A stretch of 64,000 bases of DNA from JANMZR01 sp040385875. Its GTDB lineage: Bacteria > Bacteroidota > Bacteroidia > Cytophagales > Spirosomataceae. The DNA lies in NCBI GenBank assembly GCA_040385875.1, contig JAZKGO010000126.1, forward strand, positions 1-64,000, written 5' to 3'. A program made the position numbers and the translations under genes. The notes under the pieces were generated by a model. That model saw only the letters and a list, made by a program, of their open reading frames with translations. It had not been told where the DNA came from and ran no database searches. Below are positions 1 to 7,656 of this stretch, in pieces (position 1 is the first letter of the stretch; each line of letters starts with the position of its first letter).

Positions 1-462
1 GGAATGGTTCACTACTTTATAAAGCATTGTAAAATTTACCATTGCCAAAAAGAACATAGGGATTCTTCTATAAATGAAGTCGGTGGATATAAGCCGTTCG
101 ATTAATTCTAAAGAAAATTTTTGACTGAGCTCATTTTGAATAGGGATTTGAATGGTGATAGTGGAAACGAGAGCTATTAAATTAAAAAATAAGGCCATCC
201 CAACTAGCCATTTGGGTATAACCACTGGTCGAAACCAAAATAATAAAGTTTGAGGGATGAAAGAAAGGAAAAAGAAAACCACAAATAGTGGAATAATGAG
301 CTTGCTATCAATTTCGTGAAATCTAACAAATTCATTTGCACCAACAGCTCGCCATGTTCGGTAAGCAACCAGCGAATTTACTATTCCCCCTCCAAAAACG
401 TAAAAGGATAACAGAATATAAATTGAAAATACAATAGTCGAAATTTTGTTCTTGATGCCCAT
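1..462 (-). CDS. Partial integral membrane protein (DUF1772-like), cut by window start
   Basis: The frame opens at an ATG at 462 and stays open to the window edge, giving 154 codons without a stop. An in-frame TAA lies a short way upstream with no earlier ATG, which supports this start. The product has about four hydrophobic segments, near residues 8-28, 53-73, 84-104 and 137-150. The combination of a short N-terminal helix, a conserved loop with W and R residues, and an 'IPIQNEL' stretch followed by a 'RRIP' stretch resembles the small DUF1772/anthrone-oxygenase-like membrane family. That resemblance is from memory only and the function is unknown. It lies downstream of, and in the same direction as, the VOC and NTF2-like genes, so it may be the last gene of that operon. 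Confidence 0.7.
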   Translation of the reverse strand, partial: MGIKNKISTIVFSIYILLSFYVFGGGIVNSLVAYRTWRAVGANEFVRFHEIDSKLIIPLFVVFFFLSFIPQTLLFWFRPVVIPKWLVGMALFFNLIALVSTITIQIPIQNELSQKFSLELIERLISTDFIYRRIPMFFLAMVNFTMLYKVVNHS

Positions 463-544
463 TTGATAGTTGTTTAAACTGTTTAATAACTCTCTTGCAG
501 GTTTTACTTATTAAGAAACTCTGCAAAACTATTCGTTTCATTGT

Positions 545-802
545 AGAGGAACTATTCTTTTTGTATACTTCTCCATAATAGTTAGTTACAGCCTAAATTC
601 AGGAGGATGCTCTTTTGCTAATTCTTTATTTTCAAAAAGATTGGTGCGTAAACCATCTTTTTCAACCACACAAAATGGTTTGGCAGTCGCTAATTCATCG
701 TGTTCAATTTTAAATTCAAGACAATCAATAAATAATTTCAATGCATCATTGATTTCTACTTAAAATATATTGGGAACCAGTTTGGTAAACTGCGTGTATC
801 AT
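545..802 (-). pseudogene. Decayed VOC-family (glyoxalase-like) gene
   Basis: Reading down from an ATG at 802 gives MIHAVYQTGSQYIL and then a stop. Near 757-765 the homology moves to another frame, giving VEINDALKLFIDCLEF and later FCVVEKDGLR and KEHPPEFRL up to a TAA at 586-588. A further frame change restores VTNYYGEVYKK before all similarity fades. Read together these pieces give the familiar order of a VOC protein (N-terminal YQTGSQYI, central FCVVEKDGLR, then a PEFRLVTN stretch). At least two frameshifts and loss of the C-terminal third make it a pseudogene, unless these are sequencing errors. Its ATG overlaps the TGA of the NTF2-like gene, a sign that the intact ancestor was translationally coupled to it. 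Confidence 0.65.
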
Positions 803-1146
803 TTTGATTGAATACAATAGGAGGTGATTTTTTGGATTTGATTATGTACATTGAACTCGTATAAATCACAAGCCGAAACAAATGCAAGACGTTTGTTATC
901 TCTCATAAATTCGGCTGTCCCATTTACCACCACTAGGTTATTTTCTGTAATCACATTTAGCGTTTTGAAGTCAATTGTAACCGATTTAAAGTATTGCCCT
1001 ACTTGATTACAGTTTTCAATGATAGCTTTTTTACCTATGAATTTGTTTTCTTCCACAACTTCCCAAACAGCTTCATCTGCAACGAAGTCTATTATCTTGT
1101 CAAATTCTCCGTTCGAAAATGCTTTTGCTATGTCAGTTTTAGTCAT
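799..1146 (-). CDS. NTF2-like / SnoaL-type small protein
   Basis: A 115-residue protein without a signal peptide or membrane segment. Its pattern is an N-terminal helix (MTKTDIAKAFSNGEF), an acidic stretch followed by 'AVWEVVEENKFIGKKAI', and a C-terminal sheet ending in 'IQKITSYCI'. This is the cone-shaped alpha+beta barrel layout of SnoaL/NTF2-like proteins, which can be small ligand-binding proteins or isomerase-type enzymes. No specific catalytic residues can be assigned. The gene overlaps the upstream VOC gene by 8 bases, and its own stop overlaps the start of the decayed VOC copy, so the set is a tight operon. The overlapping VOC protein suggests a shared small-molecule or detoxification role, which is inference. 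Confidence 0.75.
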   Translation of the reverse strand: MTKTDIAKAFSNGEFDKIIDFVADEAVWEVVEENKFIGKKAIIENCNQVGQYFKSVTIDFKTLNVITENNLVVVNGTAEFMRDNKRLAFVSACDLYEFNVHNQIQKITSYCIQSK

Positions 1147-1543
1147 TTTTGAATTTACTTAAATCTAGATAAATGATATCCCAAGTGTGTCCATCAAAGT
1201 CTTCAATTTTTCTAATTTGCATAAAACCTTCATCTATCATGGGCATTGGTTCAGTACCACCTGCTTTTAAACCATTCTCAACAATTTCATTTACTCTGGC
1301 AAGGCTTTCGACAGGAAGAGTGAAATAGGCATCTATATTGTTTTTTTTACCTGAAATAGGTTTTCTGCTATAAGATTTGAATTTTTCTTGTGCGATAAGC
1401 ATTACATAAATTTGCTCGCTCCACACCATGCACTTTTGTTGATCATCCGTAAACAAAGGTTTCATTGAAAACCCTAATTGAATGTAGAAATTCATTGATT
1501 TTTCCACATTTTCAACTGGAAGATTAATAAATATCTGTTTCAT
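1139..1543 (-). CDS. VOC-family protein (glyoxalase/bleomycin-resistance fold)
   Basis: The product has 134 residues counted from the ATG at 1543. A TTG four codons upstream is open but unlikely to be used. It begins MKQIFINLPVENVEKS with the 'FYIQLGF' element after it, followed by 'MVWSEQIYVMLIAQEKF' and a C-terminal 'RKIEDFDGHTWDIIYLDLS'. This is the betaalphabetabetabeta double module of the VOC superfamily, closest in style to the 'lactoylglutathione lyase-like' proteins of Bacteroidota. Metal-ligand assignment is uncertain, and the substrate cannot be read from sequence. It is the first gene of the operon and overlaps the NTF2-like gene by 8 bases. A TAnnTTTG-like element sits only a few bases before the ATG, so its role as a promoter is doubtful. 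Confidence 0.8.
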   Translation of the reverse strand: MKQIFINLPVENVEKSMNFYIQLGFSMKPLFTDDQQKCMVWSEQIYVMLIAQEKFKSYSRKPISGKKNNIDAYFTLPVESLARVNEIVENGLKAGGTEPMPMIDEGFMQIRKIEDFDGHTWDIIYLDLSKFKND

Positions 1544-1837
1544 TTTTTTCAAAGTTAGCTGACAAACTTACTGGTTGCCTCGCTTCATAGTCAGCGGAGG
1601 CTGTTGTCATTGATAAGATGCTGGTAATGAATAAGAAGATTTTTTGGAAGATATTGTTTCAATTGTCTTTCGATTAATTCTTAATGAAACTGAAATCTTA
1701 AATTTAAAAAAAAATTCTTTAATAATTACCGATCAATAAGAACTCCAAAAGTCTTTTTGAGCAAACGGTTTACAGTTTTTTTATTTAATAATTAAGCAAT
1801 ATTTGACAAAAAAGGTGGTGGCTTGTTAATTTCAAAT

Positions 1838-2731
1838 TCATTCCCACTTCACATATTTCCGCCAATGATGTTGCTCTTTAAAGCCCAGCACCTCACGGAT
1901 TTTACGATTGGAAAACAAGGCCTCATGCTCCCCCAATTCACGAATAATCGGCACATTTGGGAAGAACTTTTCAGCTAATTCTTTAGTAGGAATAATCGCT
2001 CCATTATGGTCATTTCCCGCATTAAAAACCTGAAAGCCCAGGCCGTCTTTTTTCAAACATAAATCGACAATCTGACCTAAATCACGAGCATCTATATAGC
2101 AGAAGGCATTTCTACGCCGCAATCTGGGATATTTAAAATAGTTGGGAAAGAGTTCTGCGTATTCATGTGGCTCAATCACATTTCCGATGCGAAGAGCATA
2201 AATATCATAGCCTGAGCGTCGCTGGAAACTCTGTGCCGTTTTTTCGTTCACAACTTTCGATAAGCCATAGCTATCCATTGGGTCAACATCATAATCTTCC
2301 TCTAACGGTAAGACTTTCGGATCGGTTTCGCCATCCGAAAAACAGATACCATAGGTAGTTTCTGAAGAGGCGATGATCATCTTTTTTATACCCAATTTAA
2401 TGGCTGCCTCAATCACATTATAAGTACCAATAGTATTGACCCGAAAAGTCTCATTATCAGGTTTGATTAGGATTCGGGGTACGGCCGCAAAATGTACGAC
2501 TGCATCAAATTTTGGCACGCCATTGCCCGCTTCCAATTCCTGCAAGCCAGTGTATGAACTCATGGCATTAAACATTTGGCCAGAATCTGTAATGTCAGCT
2601 ATCAAATTATCCACTCCTGGGTGATTCAAAGGCGTTAGGTCAACATTCAACACCTGGTGGCCTTTTTCGAGTAAGTACGGAATGACGTGCTTTCCTGCTT
2701 TTCCTGAGCCACCGGTAAATAATATTCGCAT
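1838..2731 (-). CDS. NAD(P)-dependent epimerase/dehydratase (extended SDR)
   Basis: A 297-residue extended short-chain dehydrogenase. The Rossmann glycine motif G7xxG10xxG13 is at the N-terminus. The acidic residue ending strand 2 (NVDLT, near residue 31) favours NAD. A 'VVHFAA' motif lies near residue 80, a Ser pair at 122-123, and the catalytic YxxxK at Tyr155 and Lys159. The size and motifs match nucleotide-sugar epimerases and related uronate dehydrogenases. The exact substrate cannot be determined, because the C-terminal substrate-binding part is variable. The gene stands alone. A broken copy of its first ~45 bases lies about 0.8 kb upstream at 3501-3553, a sign of local duplication. Confidence 0.85.
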   Translation of the reverse strand: MRILFTGGSGKAGKHVIPYLLEKGHQVLNVDLTPLNHPGVDNLIADITDSGQMFNAMSSYTGLQELEAGNGVPKFDAVVHFAAVPRILIKPDNETFRVNTIGTYNVIEAAIKLGIKKMIIASSETTYGICFSDGETDPKVLPLEEDYDVDPMDSYGLSKVVNEKTAQSFQRRSGYDIYALRIGNVIEPHEYAELFPNYFKYPRLRRRNAFCYIDARDLGQIVDLCLKKDGLGFQVFNAGNDHNGAIIPTKELAEKFFPNVPIIRELGEHEALFSNRKIREVLGFKEQHHWRKYVKWE

Positions 2732-2821
2732 TTCTATTATCTTGATTTATTAAATTTTTACTTTAAAAACGGCCTTTTGGACGGACTAATTTTTGAAAAC
2801 TTTTTCTGGTAATATTAATCG

Positions 2822-3292
2822 TTAATTTAAATATTTTGGTAAAACATTAGTTCCTTGACCCGAAGCTATTTTCCATTCCTTTTTTATGCGTTCATAAACA
2901 ATTGTTCGCCTTACATTGATAATACTACCATCTTTTCGATTTATTTTTTTAATAACAGACATGGTTGCAATTTTATCAGAAAGGGTAAATATATCGTATT
3001 TTTGGGCAATTCTTTCCACATGAGTAAATGGCAGTTTGAGTAAAAGAGAAATCTCCTCAGTTTTTGAATTTACTTCACCAGCCGGTGTACAATTTATAAA
3101 TGAATCGGTCATGTGATTAGCGAAAAATGTAGAATCTTTCGACACCATTGCAAGGTTGAAATTATCATCGAATTCATAAAAAAACTGTCTCATTTTCTCG
3201 GTGTTTTTGCTGTTGAATGTCATCTCTTTTTTCGTTTGTCCAATACAAATTGTGGATAGTCCAAAAACTAAAATGATAAGTAAATTTTTCAT
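2822..3292 (-). CDS. Exported NTF2-like (DUF4440-type) protein
   Basis: A 156-residue protein with a signal peptide at residues 1-18 (hydrophobic core LLIILVFGLSTICIG, cleavage near GQ). The mature part has helices followed by 'TIVYERIKKEWKIASGQGT', the usual C-terminal strand pair of DUF4440/SnoaL-like proteins that begin 'F...DDNFNLAMVSKD'. Such proteins are thought to bind small ligands, and no enzymatic role can be assigned here. It sits between the epimerase and its broken 5' copy, so it may have been inserted or carried along when that duplication arose. No operon partner is close: the gaps are about 90 bases downstream and over 200 bases upstream. Confidence 0.7.
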   Translation of the reverse strand: MKNLLIILVFGLSTICIGQTKKEMTFNSKNTEKMRQFFYEFDDNFNLAMVSKDSTFFANHMTDSFINCTPAGEVNSKTEEISLLLKLPFTHVERIAQKYDIFTLSDKIATMSVIKKINRKDGSIINVRRTIVYERIKKEWKIASGQGTNVLPKYLN

Positions 3293-3675
3293 GATTTTTC
3301 GATTTAAATTGTTTTATCTAAAGTTTCAGTTATGTTTTTAATTTCTAAGGCTGAAATTTACACAATAAATAACTGCCCAAATTACCAGTAAATAAGAATT
3401 ATAAATTCATGGATTATCAAATAGTTGTGTTATTTTTTTTCCACAAAACATTTTTATGGAAATCTTATTTAAACAGATAAGAGGGACTGTTCGTATTTCA
3501 CCATGTACATGCTTTCCTGCTTTTCATGAACCACCTGTAAATAATATTCGCATTTTTTGATTGATTAATTAATGATTTTATTGGTAATTAAGCGATAGTG
3601 TTTTGGCTTTATTAACATCTTTAAATACGATAACACAAAATACCGTTGTACTCCCGTTCAAATTCATTGATTTTG
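3293..3675. other. Intergenic stretch, mostly featureless apart from an epimerase fragment
   Basis: This AT-rich 383-base gap between the DUF4440-like gene and the VIT transporter gene contains no supportable open reading frame. Its only recognisable content is the short duplicated 5' end of the epimerase gene at 3501-3553, listed separately. Confidence 0.6.
3501..3553 (-). pseudogene. Broken copy of the 5' end of the epimerase gene
   Basis: Read from the ATG at 3553 the sequence encodes MRILFTGGS, then a stop, then KAGKHV. This is the same as the start of the epimerase at 2731 apart from a GGA to TGA change at codon 10. The preceding ATTCG/TTTAC nucleotide context is also nearly identical. 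Similarity is lost after about 17 codons. It is a short duplication scar, too small and too interrupted to be functional. Confidence 0.75.
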
Positions 3676-4377
3676 TTATACCCTTACGCCAAAAAGATAG
3701 CCTACTAATGCAGATAAGCCCATTGCAAGTGTTCCCCAAATAACAATTCTTACAATAGCTTTTTGTACGCTTGAACCTCCAGTTTTTGCAGCAATTGTAC
3801 CCAAAACAATCAGGAAAATTATAGTAAAGCCATAGAGCCAATATTCCATACCTATAATGGGTGCAAAAAGGATCACCAGCAGAGGCAAAACACCCCCAAC
3901 CGTAAAGGCTGCTCCTGATGCTAATGCGGCTTGAATTGGATTCGCTTGGCTAATTTCGTTTATGCCCAATTCATCCCTGATATGCGTTCCCAAAGCATCT
4001 TTCTCAGTCAGCTCAATGGCAACTTGCCTAGCAGTTTCTTTTTTTAATCCTCTCTTTTCATAGATTTGAGCCAATATATTTAACTCTTCTTCCGGCATTT
4101 CTTTAAGCTCTTTCGTTTCTCTTTCAATGTCAGCTTTTTCCGTATCCGTTTGTGAGCTTACCGATACGTATTCGCCAGCAGCCATGGATAATGCACCTGC
4201 CACAAGACCTGCGACTGTTGCTAATACAATGGGTTCTCTTGTTGAACTGGCGGCCGCCACCCCTATTGCAAGGCTTGAAATGGATATTATTCCATCATTT
4301 GCCCCCAATACAGCAGCTCTTAACCAATTACTTCTGTGTATATAATGACTGTCTAAATAATTGTCAATTGTAATCAT
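3676..4377 (-). CDS. VIT1/CCC1-family iron/manganese transporter
   Basis: A 233-residue membrane protein with the VIT family layout. An N-terminal cytosolic segment runs into 'RSNWLRAAVLGANDGIIS', the family signature near residues 16-33. The next helices carry 'GAAASST' and 'SMAAGEYVSV' near 65-73. A charged helical stretch rich in Glu at about 78-130 corresponds to the metal-binding domain between TM2 and TM3. Three more hydrophobic segments follow at about 150-175, 178-198 and 208-230. In plants and yeast these proteins move Fe2+/Mn2+ out of the cytosol by proton exchange, and bacterial members are thought to protect against excess metal. No metal-responsive operator was recognised upstream. 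The start has no competing ATG. Confidence 0.9.
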   Translation of the reverse strand: MITIDNYLDSHYIHRSNWLRAAVLGANDGIISISSLAIGVAAASSTREPIVLATVAGLVAGALSMAAGEYVSVSSQTDTEKADIERETKELKEMPEEELNILAQIYEKRGLKKETARQVAIELTEKDALGTHIRDELGINEISQANPIQAALASGAAFTVGGVLPLLVILFAPIIGMEYWLYGFTIIFLIVLGTIAAKTGGSSVQKAIVRIVIWGTLAMGLSALVGYLFGVRV

Positions 4378-4412
4378 TTGTTTGTTTATATTTTGTATTA
4401 TTTAAAATGACA

Positions 4413-4565
4413 TTAGCAGTAGTTTTTATTTCGGTACCGCAAGTTTTTCAAGTCATTTATGCTTTTGTGGACTTCAAAGTGAATTTGTTTGTGGTTTGCG
4501 TTCATTTCTTCCAAGACTGTATAAATTTTTGCTTGTTTTAAGTTTCCTTTAAATTCTGATTTGAC
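4413..4565 (-). pseudogene. Possible remnant of an unknown helical protein
   Basis: An open stretch of about 50 codons on the minus strand, lacking an N-terminal start codon, encodes a charged, protein-like segment with KQAKIYTVLEEMN and VHKSINDLKNLR. The amino-acid composition looks like real coding sequence, unlike the surrounding AT-rich DNA. Only an internal ATG is available, which would give 30 residues. It may be the 3' end of a lost gene or a very short protein. The family was not recognised. Confidence 0.25.
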
Positions 4566-4760
4566 TTATATTGTTTGGTACTTTATTGTTGAAAAAATTA
4601 AACTATCCTAATGCAAAATACCTGCCTAGTACTTTTGGTATTATTCGTTGTTAACTTGATTAAAACTAGATAATAAATTTATTTTTTCAAAGTATTAAGG
4701 GTCTTATAAATTCAATTGGCCAAAATAGCTTGTAATTACCACAATTTTCAGCTAGCCCAA

Positions 4761-4793
4761 AAGGAAGGCTTTACTCAGAGCGAAGCCTTCCTT
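4761..4793. terminator. Strong 11-bp hairpin
   Basis: AAGGAAGGCTT and AAGCCTTCCTT form a perfect 11-base-pair stem around an 11-base loop. On the minus strand the stem is followed by TTTT, the shape of a rho-independent terminator, but no clear minus-strand gene lies upstream of it. On the plus strand there is no T run. It may be a terminator left from a lost gene or an RNA processing structure. Confidence 0.45.
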
Positions 4794-4918
4794 AAGACAT
4801 GATATTTTAATCTTGTTGGTAATTCATAAAGTTCAATTTCCTCCAAATGCCGTGTACTTTTATTTTGTGATTCGTCGTTTTGATTTCAACCCATTGAAAA
4901 TGATTAAGTTGCAAGCTA

Positions 4919-4952
4919 TTTGTCAAATATGAATCAAAAAAGGCTATTTTTG
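4919..4952 (+). promoter_or_regulatory. Predicted Bacteroidota promoter for the AraC gene
   Basis: TTTG at 4919-4922 and TATTTTTG at 4945-4952, spaced by 22 bases, match the -33/-7 consensus of Bacteroidota sigma factor RpoD. The predicted start of transcription falls about 18 bases before the ATG at 4978. Confidence 0.55.
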
Positions 4953-4977
4953 AGAACTATTTCAGAATTACTTTTTC

Positions 4978-5919
4978 ATGCCCCCAAAACCCATACATAT
5001 ACCTTTTTTGGATTCTATCACTGAATTTTTTAAAGTGTATGGAATTGGTGAGCCGCTGAACCCCGAAATAATGTGCATGAAGTTGCAAGATCAGCCCGAT
5101 GAAAGGTTGTTGTATATGCCACTTTATCGAGCCAATTTTTATAGAGTATTACATTTTACCCAAGTGGACATCCAATCTATAGAAAAAGAAATAAAGAGGA
5201 ATATTCCACATAACTGTCTGGTGTTCAGTTATCCGAGCAAATTAGAGTCGTGGGAACGTAGAGGAAAATTGTATGGGAATGTTATCTATTTTTCAGCCAA
5301 TTTTGCAAGTATCGATATCACAAAACGAAATTACGAATTGGAATACCCTTTTTTTTCAAACGAATCAGAACAGATATTACCACTTACGGATCAAGAGTCA
5401 GTAGAACTAAATAAACTGTCGGGTGAAATGATTGAGGAGATCTACTCAAACAATGGGGATAAATTAGAATTGATAAAAATTTTACTGGCGCTGTATCTTC
5501 ATAAAATCAGGCGAATTTATAATCGAAATCTGGAGAAATACTCACTTCAAACAAAAATGGACAAGAGCTTATTTTACCGTTTTCGTCAAGAAATAGATCT
5601 ATATTTTTTGCAGTTAGCTGCCCAACAAAAAACGACTTCTCCATCAGTAGCTCTATTTGCCGAGGTTTTGAATGTAAATCCCAATAACTTAAATACTACT
5701 ATTAAAAAACAAACGGGAAAAACGGCCTCTTCATTTATTCAAGAAAAAATGCTTTTAGAGGCGAAATCTTACCTAATCCATACCAATCTCCAAATTGCAG
5801 AAGTTGCTTATTGCCTTGGCTTTGAGAATCTTTCCTATTTTAACAGATTTTTCAAAAAACATGCCCACTCTACCCCACTTGAGTATCGCCATCGTGGCAA
5901 ATCCGACATAGAATTGTAA
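4978..5919 (+). CDS. AraC-family transcriptional regulator
   Basis: A 313-residue regulator with an N-terminal sensing region and a C-terminal AraC DNA-binding domain (about residues 195-305). That domain contains two helix-turn-helix units: 'SVALFAEVLNVNPNNLNTTIKKQTGKTASSF' and 'LQIAEVAYCLGFENLSYFNRFFKKH'. The second matches the usual AraC signature very well, ending in the 'TPLEYR' tail. The N-terminal part has no recognised ligand signature and resembles the cupin-like sensor of Bacteroidota AraC regulators. It lies about 100 bases upstream of the FAH-fusion gene in the same direction, so it probably controls that gene or the aromatic-CoA genes beyond. That role is inferred from position. 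Confidence 0.88.
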   Translation: MPPKPIHIPFLDSITEFFKVYGIGEPLNPEIMCMKLQDQPDERLLYMPLYRANFYRVLHFTQVDIQSIEKEIKRNIPHNCLVFSYPSKLESWERRGKLYGNVIYFSANFASIDITKRNYELEYPFFSNESEQILPLTDQESVELNKLSGEMIEEIYSNNGDKLELIKILLALYLHKIRRIYNRNLEKYSLQTKMDKSLFYRFRQEIDLYFLQLAAQQKTTSPSVALFAEVLNVNPNNLNTTIKKQTGKTASSFIQEKMLLEAKSYLIHTNLQIAEVAYCLGFENLSYFNRFFKKHAHSTPLEYRHRGKSDIEL

Positions 5920-5948
5920 TATGTGCCATTTATTGTATAATTTGTATT

Positions 5949-5979
5949 ATTGATGATGGAGAAAATAACACCAATTTTG
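5949..5979 (+). promoter_or_regulatory. Possible promoter of the FAH-fusion gene
   Basis: ATTG at 5949-5952 and CAATTTTG at 5972-5979 are 19 bases apart, each one base off the Bacteroidota -33/-7 consensus. The predicted transcript would start about 30 bases before the ATG at 6016. If real, the imperfect match would suit a promoter that needs the adjacent AraC activator. Confidence 0.35.
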
Positions 5980-6015
5980 TAACATTAAGTTTTCTCTCAA
6001 TTAATCAAGTTTTTT

Positions 6016-7632
6016 ATGAAAAAAATTATTATGCTCATCAGTTTTTTGATAGTAACTGTTACCACACTTTCAGCTCAGAGTAATGAACCTTCTACGATCA
6101 AACTTTTCAGATTTGGCAGTTTTGAAAATGAGAAGCCAGCCGTGGAATACTCAGATGGTACTCGATTGGATATATCCGCTTTTAAAGAGGACTTTAACGA
6201 AAAATTCTTTGTCACAAATGGTATAAAAAGATTACAAATATGGTTAGCAAAAAATGCTTCAAAATGTCCGAAAGTACCTTTGGGTGTTAGATTTGGCTCT
6301 CCAGTAGGAAGGCCATCAAAAATCGTGGCGATTGGTCTAAATTATATTGAGCACGTCAAGGAAGGGCCAGGGCAAGGTGCTTCTACACCAATTCCTCGGG
6401 AACCTGTTATTTTCCTAAAACCATCTTCGTCACTTTCTGGACCTTTTGACGAGGTGTTGATTCCAAGAAACTCACAAAGCACTGATTATGAATTAGAATT
6501 GGCTATAATAATTGGCAAAAAAGCTTCATATATAACTGAAAAAGAGGCTTTGGATTATGTTGCTGGTTATTCAATAATCAATGATGTGAGTGAGCGTGAA
6601 TGGCAATTAAGGAAAGATGGTGGACAATGGGATAAAGGTAAAAGCTCCGATACTTTCGCCCCAGTGGGGCCTTATTTAGTTTTACCTGAAAATATTGGAA
6701 ACCCTGAAAACTTAAATATGTGGCTAAAAGTCAATGGTAAAATTGCACAGCAAGCGAATACTAAAGACCTAATTTTCAAATTAGCTAAACTTATAAGTTA
6801 TACGAGCCAGCACATGACGCTACTGCCAGGTGATATTATTGCCACCGGTACGCCTTCAGGTGTTGGGCTTGGTCAAAAGCCGCCTAAGTATCTGAAAATT
6901 GGTGATGAAGTGGAATTATACATCGAAGGTATTGGCACTCAAAAACAAATCTTTGGGTCTTATGTAAAAAACTACCTATCAACCACTGATTATGACGAGT
7001 ATAAACGCTGGGTGGCTCTTGGCTTGGGTGGGTTACCACATACAGTAGAAGGCTTTAGAGCCGTTCAAAATATGAATAAAGCCATGAAATCTGGTACCGA
7101 TTGGCGGAGGATTGAACCCTATATTGGAGAGAAAGGTGATCTAAGAAGCTTGCAAAATTTACTAAAAAGAGAAGGAACAAAACCTGTAATAGCTCCTTTT
7201 GCAGTGCCCCATCGCCAAACTGATCAACATAATTCAGAGGTTGTGAGAAAAATCCAATCTGATATTTTTGACGCTATTGTCGCAAATTCGGAGGGGAAAC
7301 TAATTTTCAAAAATAGCTATTTAGAATTGCATGGCCCAGGGATTTTCTTGAAAGATTCGGCAGCTGGCAATCAAACAATTGTGCCAGTTTCTCATGCCGA
7401 AATTGGCCATATTCATCATTTTGATGGCTCGATGCACTTAATTTTAAGCCCTAGCGATACAAAGGAGATTATAGAAAAGGGTTGGGGAGAATTGCACGGC
7501 TTAGCAGCCGCTGGCACAAGAGCTGCTAAAACTTATATGATGATCTATTCGCCCCGAGATGAAAAAGAAGTAACCATAACTAAGCAGATTTTAGAAGCAG
7601 CAATAAAATACCAGTCATTATCAATTAATTAA
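6016..7632 (+). CDS. Exported fumarylacetoacetate-hydrolase domain fused to a luciferase-type (DUF5519-like) domain
   Basis: A 538-residue fusion. Residues 1-20 form a signal peptide (core IIMLISFLIVTV, cleavage near SAQS). Residues ~95-320 form a fumarylacetoacetate hydrolase-family domain: the 'AIGLNYIEH' entry, 'EPVIFLKP', metal-ligand motif 'DYELELAIIIG' with its two Glu, 'SIINDVSER' with Asp, and 'PGDIIATGTPSGVG'. Residues ~330-535 match the 'Luciferase' domain (PF17648/DUF5519 type) by 'GLGGLPHTVEG', 'VPHRQTDQH', 'HIHHFDGSMHLILSP', 'GWGELHGLAA' and 'MMIYSPRDEKEV'. FAH enzymes cleave C-C bonds of acylpyruvates using Mg2+ or Mn2+. The role of the second domain is unknown. A YceI gene follows 24 bases downstream. 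The signal peptide on an FAH enzyme and the fusion itself are unusual. Confidence 0.8.
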   Translation: MKKIIMLISFLIVTVTTLSAQSNEPSTIKLFRFGSFENEKPAVEYSDGTRLDISAFKEDFNEKFFVTNGIKRLQIWLAKNASKCPKVPLGVRFGSPVGRPSKIVAIGLNYIEHVKEGPGQGASTPIPREPVIFLKPSSSLSGPFDEVLIPRNSQSTDYELELAIIIGKKASYITEKEALDYVAGYSIINDVSEREWQLRKDGGQWDKGKSSDTFAPVGPYLVLPENIGNPENLNMWLKVNGKIAQQANTKDLIFKLAKLISYTSQHMTLLPGDIIATGTPSGVGLGQKPPKYLKIGDEVELYIEGIGTQKQIFGSYVKNYLSTTDYDEYKRWVALGLGGLPHTVEGFRAVQNMNKAMKSGTDWRRIEPYIGEKGDLRSLQNLLKREGTKPVIAPFAVPHRQTDQHNSEVVRKIQSDIFDAIVANSEGKLIFKNSYLELHGPGIFLKDSAAGNQTIVPVSHAEIGHIHHFDGSMHLILSPSDTKEIIEKGWGELHGLAAAGTRAAKTYMMIYSPRDEKEVTITKQILEAAIKYQSLSIN

Positions 7633-7656
7633 TTTTCAATTTAAACATAAAAAATT

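Larger units (their letters stand above)
4378..4977. other. 600-base gap with a hairpin, an AraC-gene promoter and possible gene debris
   Basis: This gap separates the divergent VIT and AraC genes. It holds a possible coding remnant (minus strand, 4413-4565), a strong 11-base-pair hairpin at 4761-4793, and a good Bacteroidota promoter just before the AraC gene. The remainder is AT-rich and shows no open reading frame of note. Confidence 0.5.
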
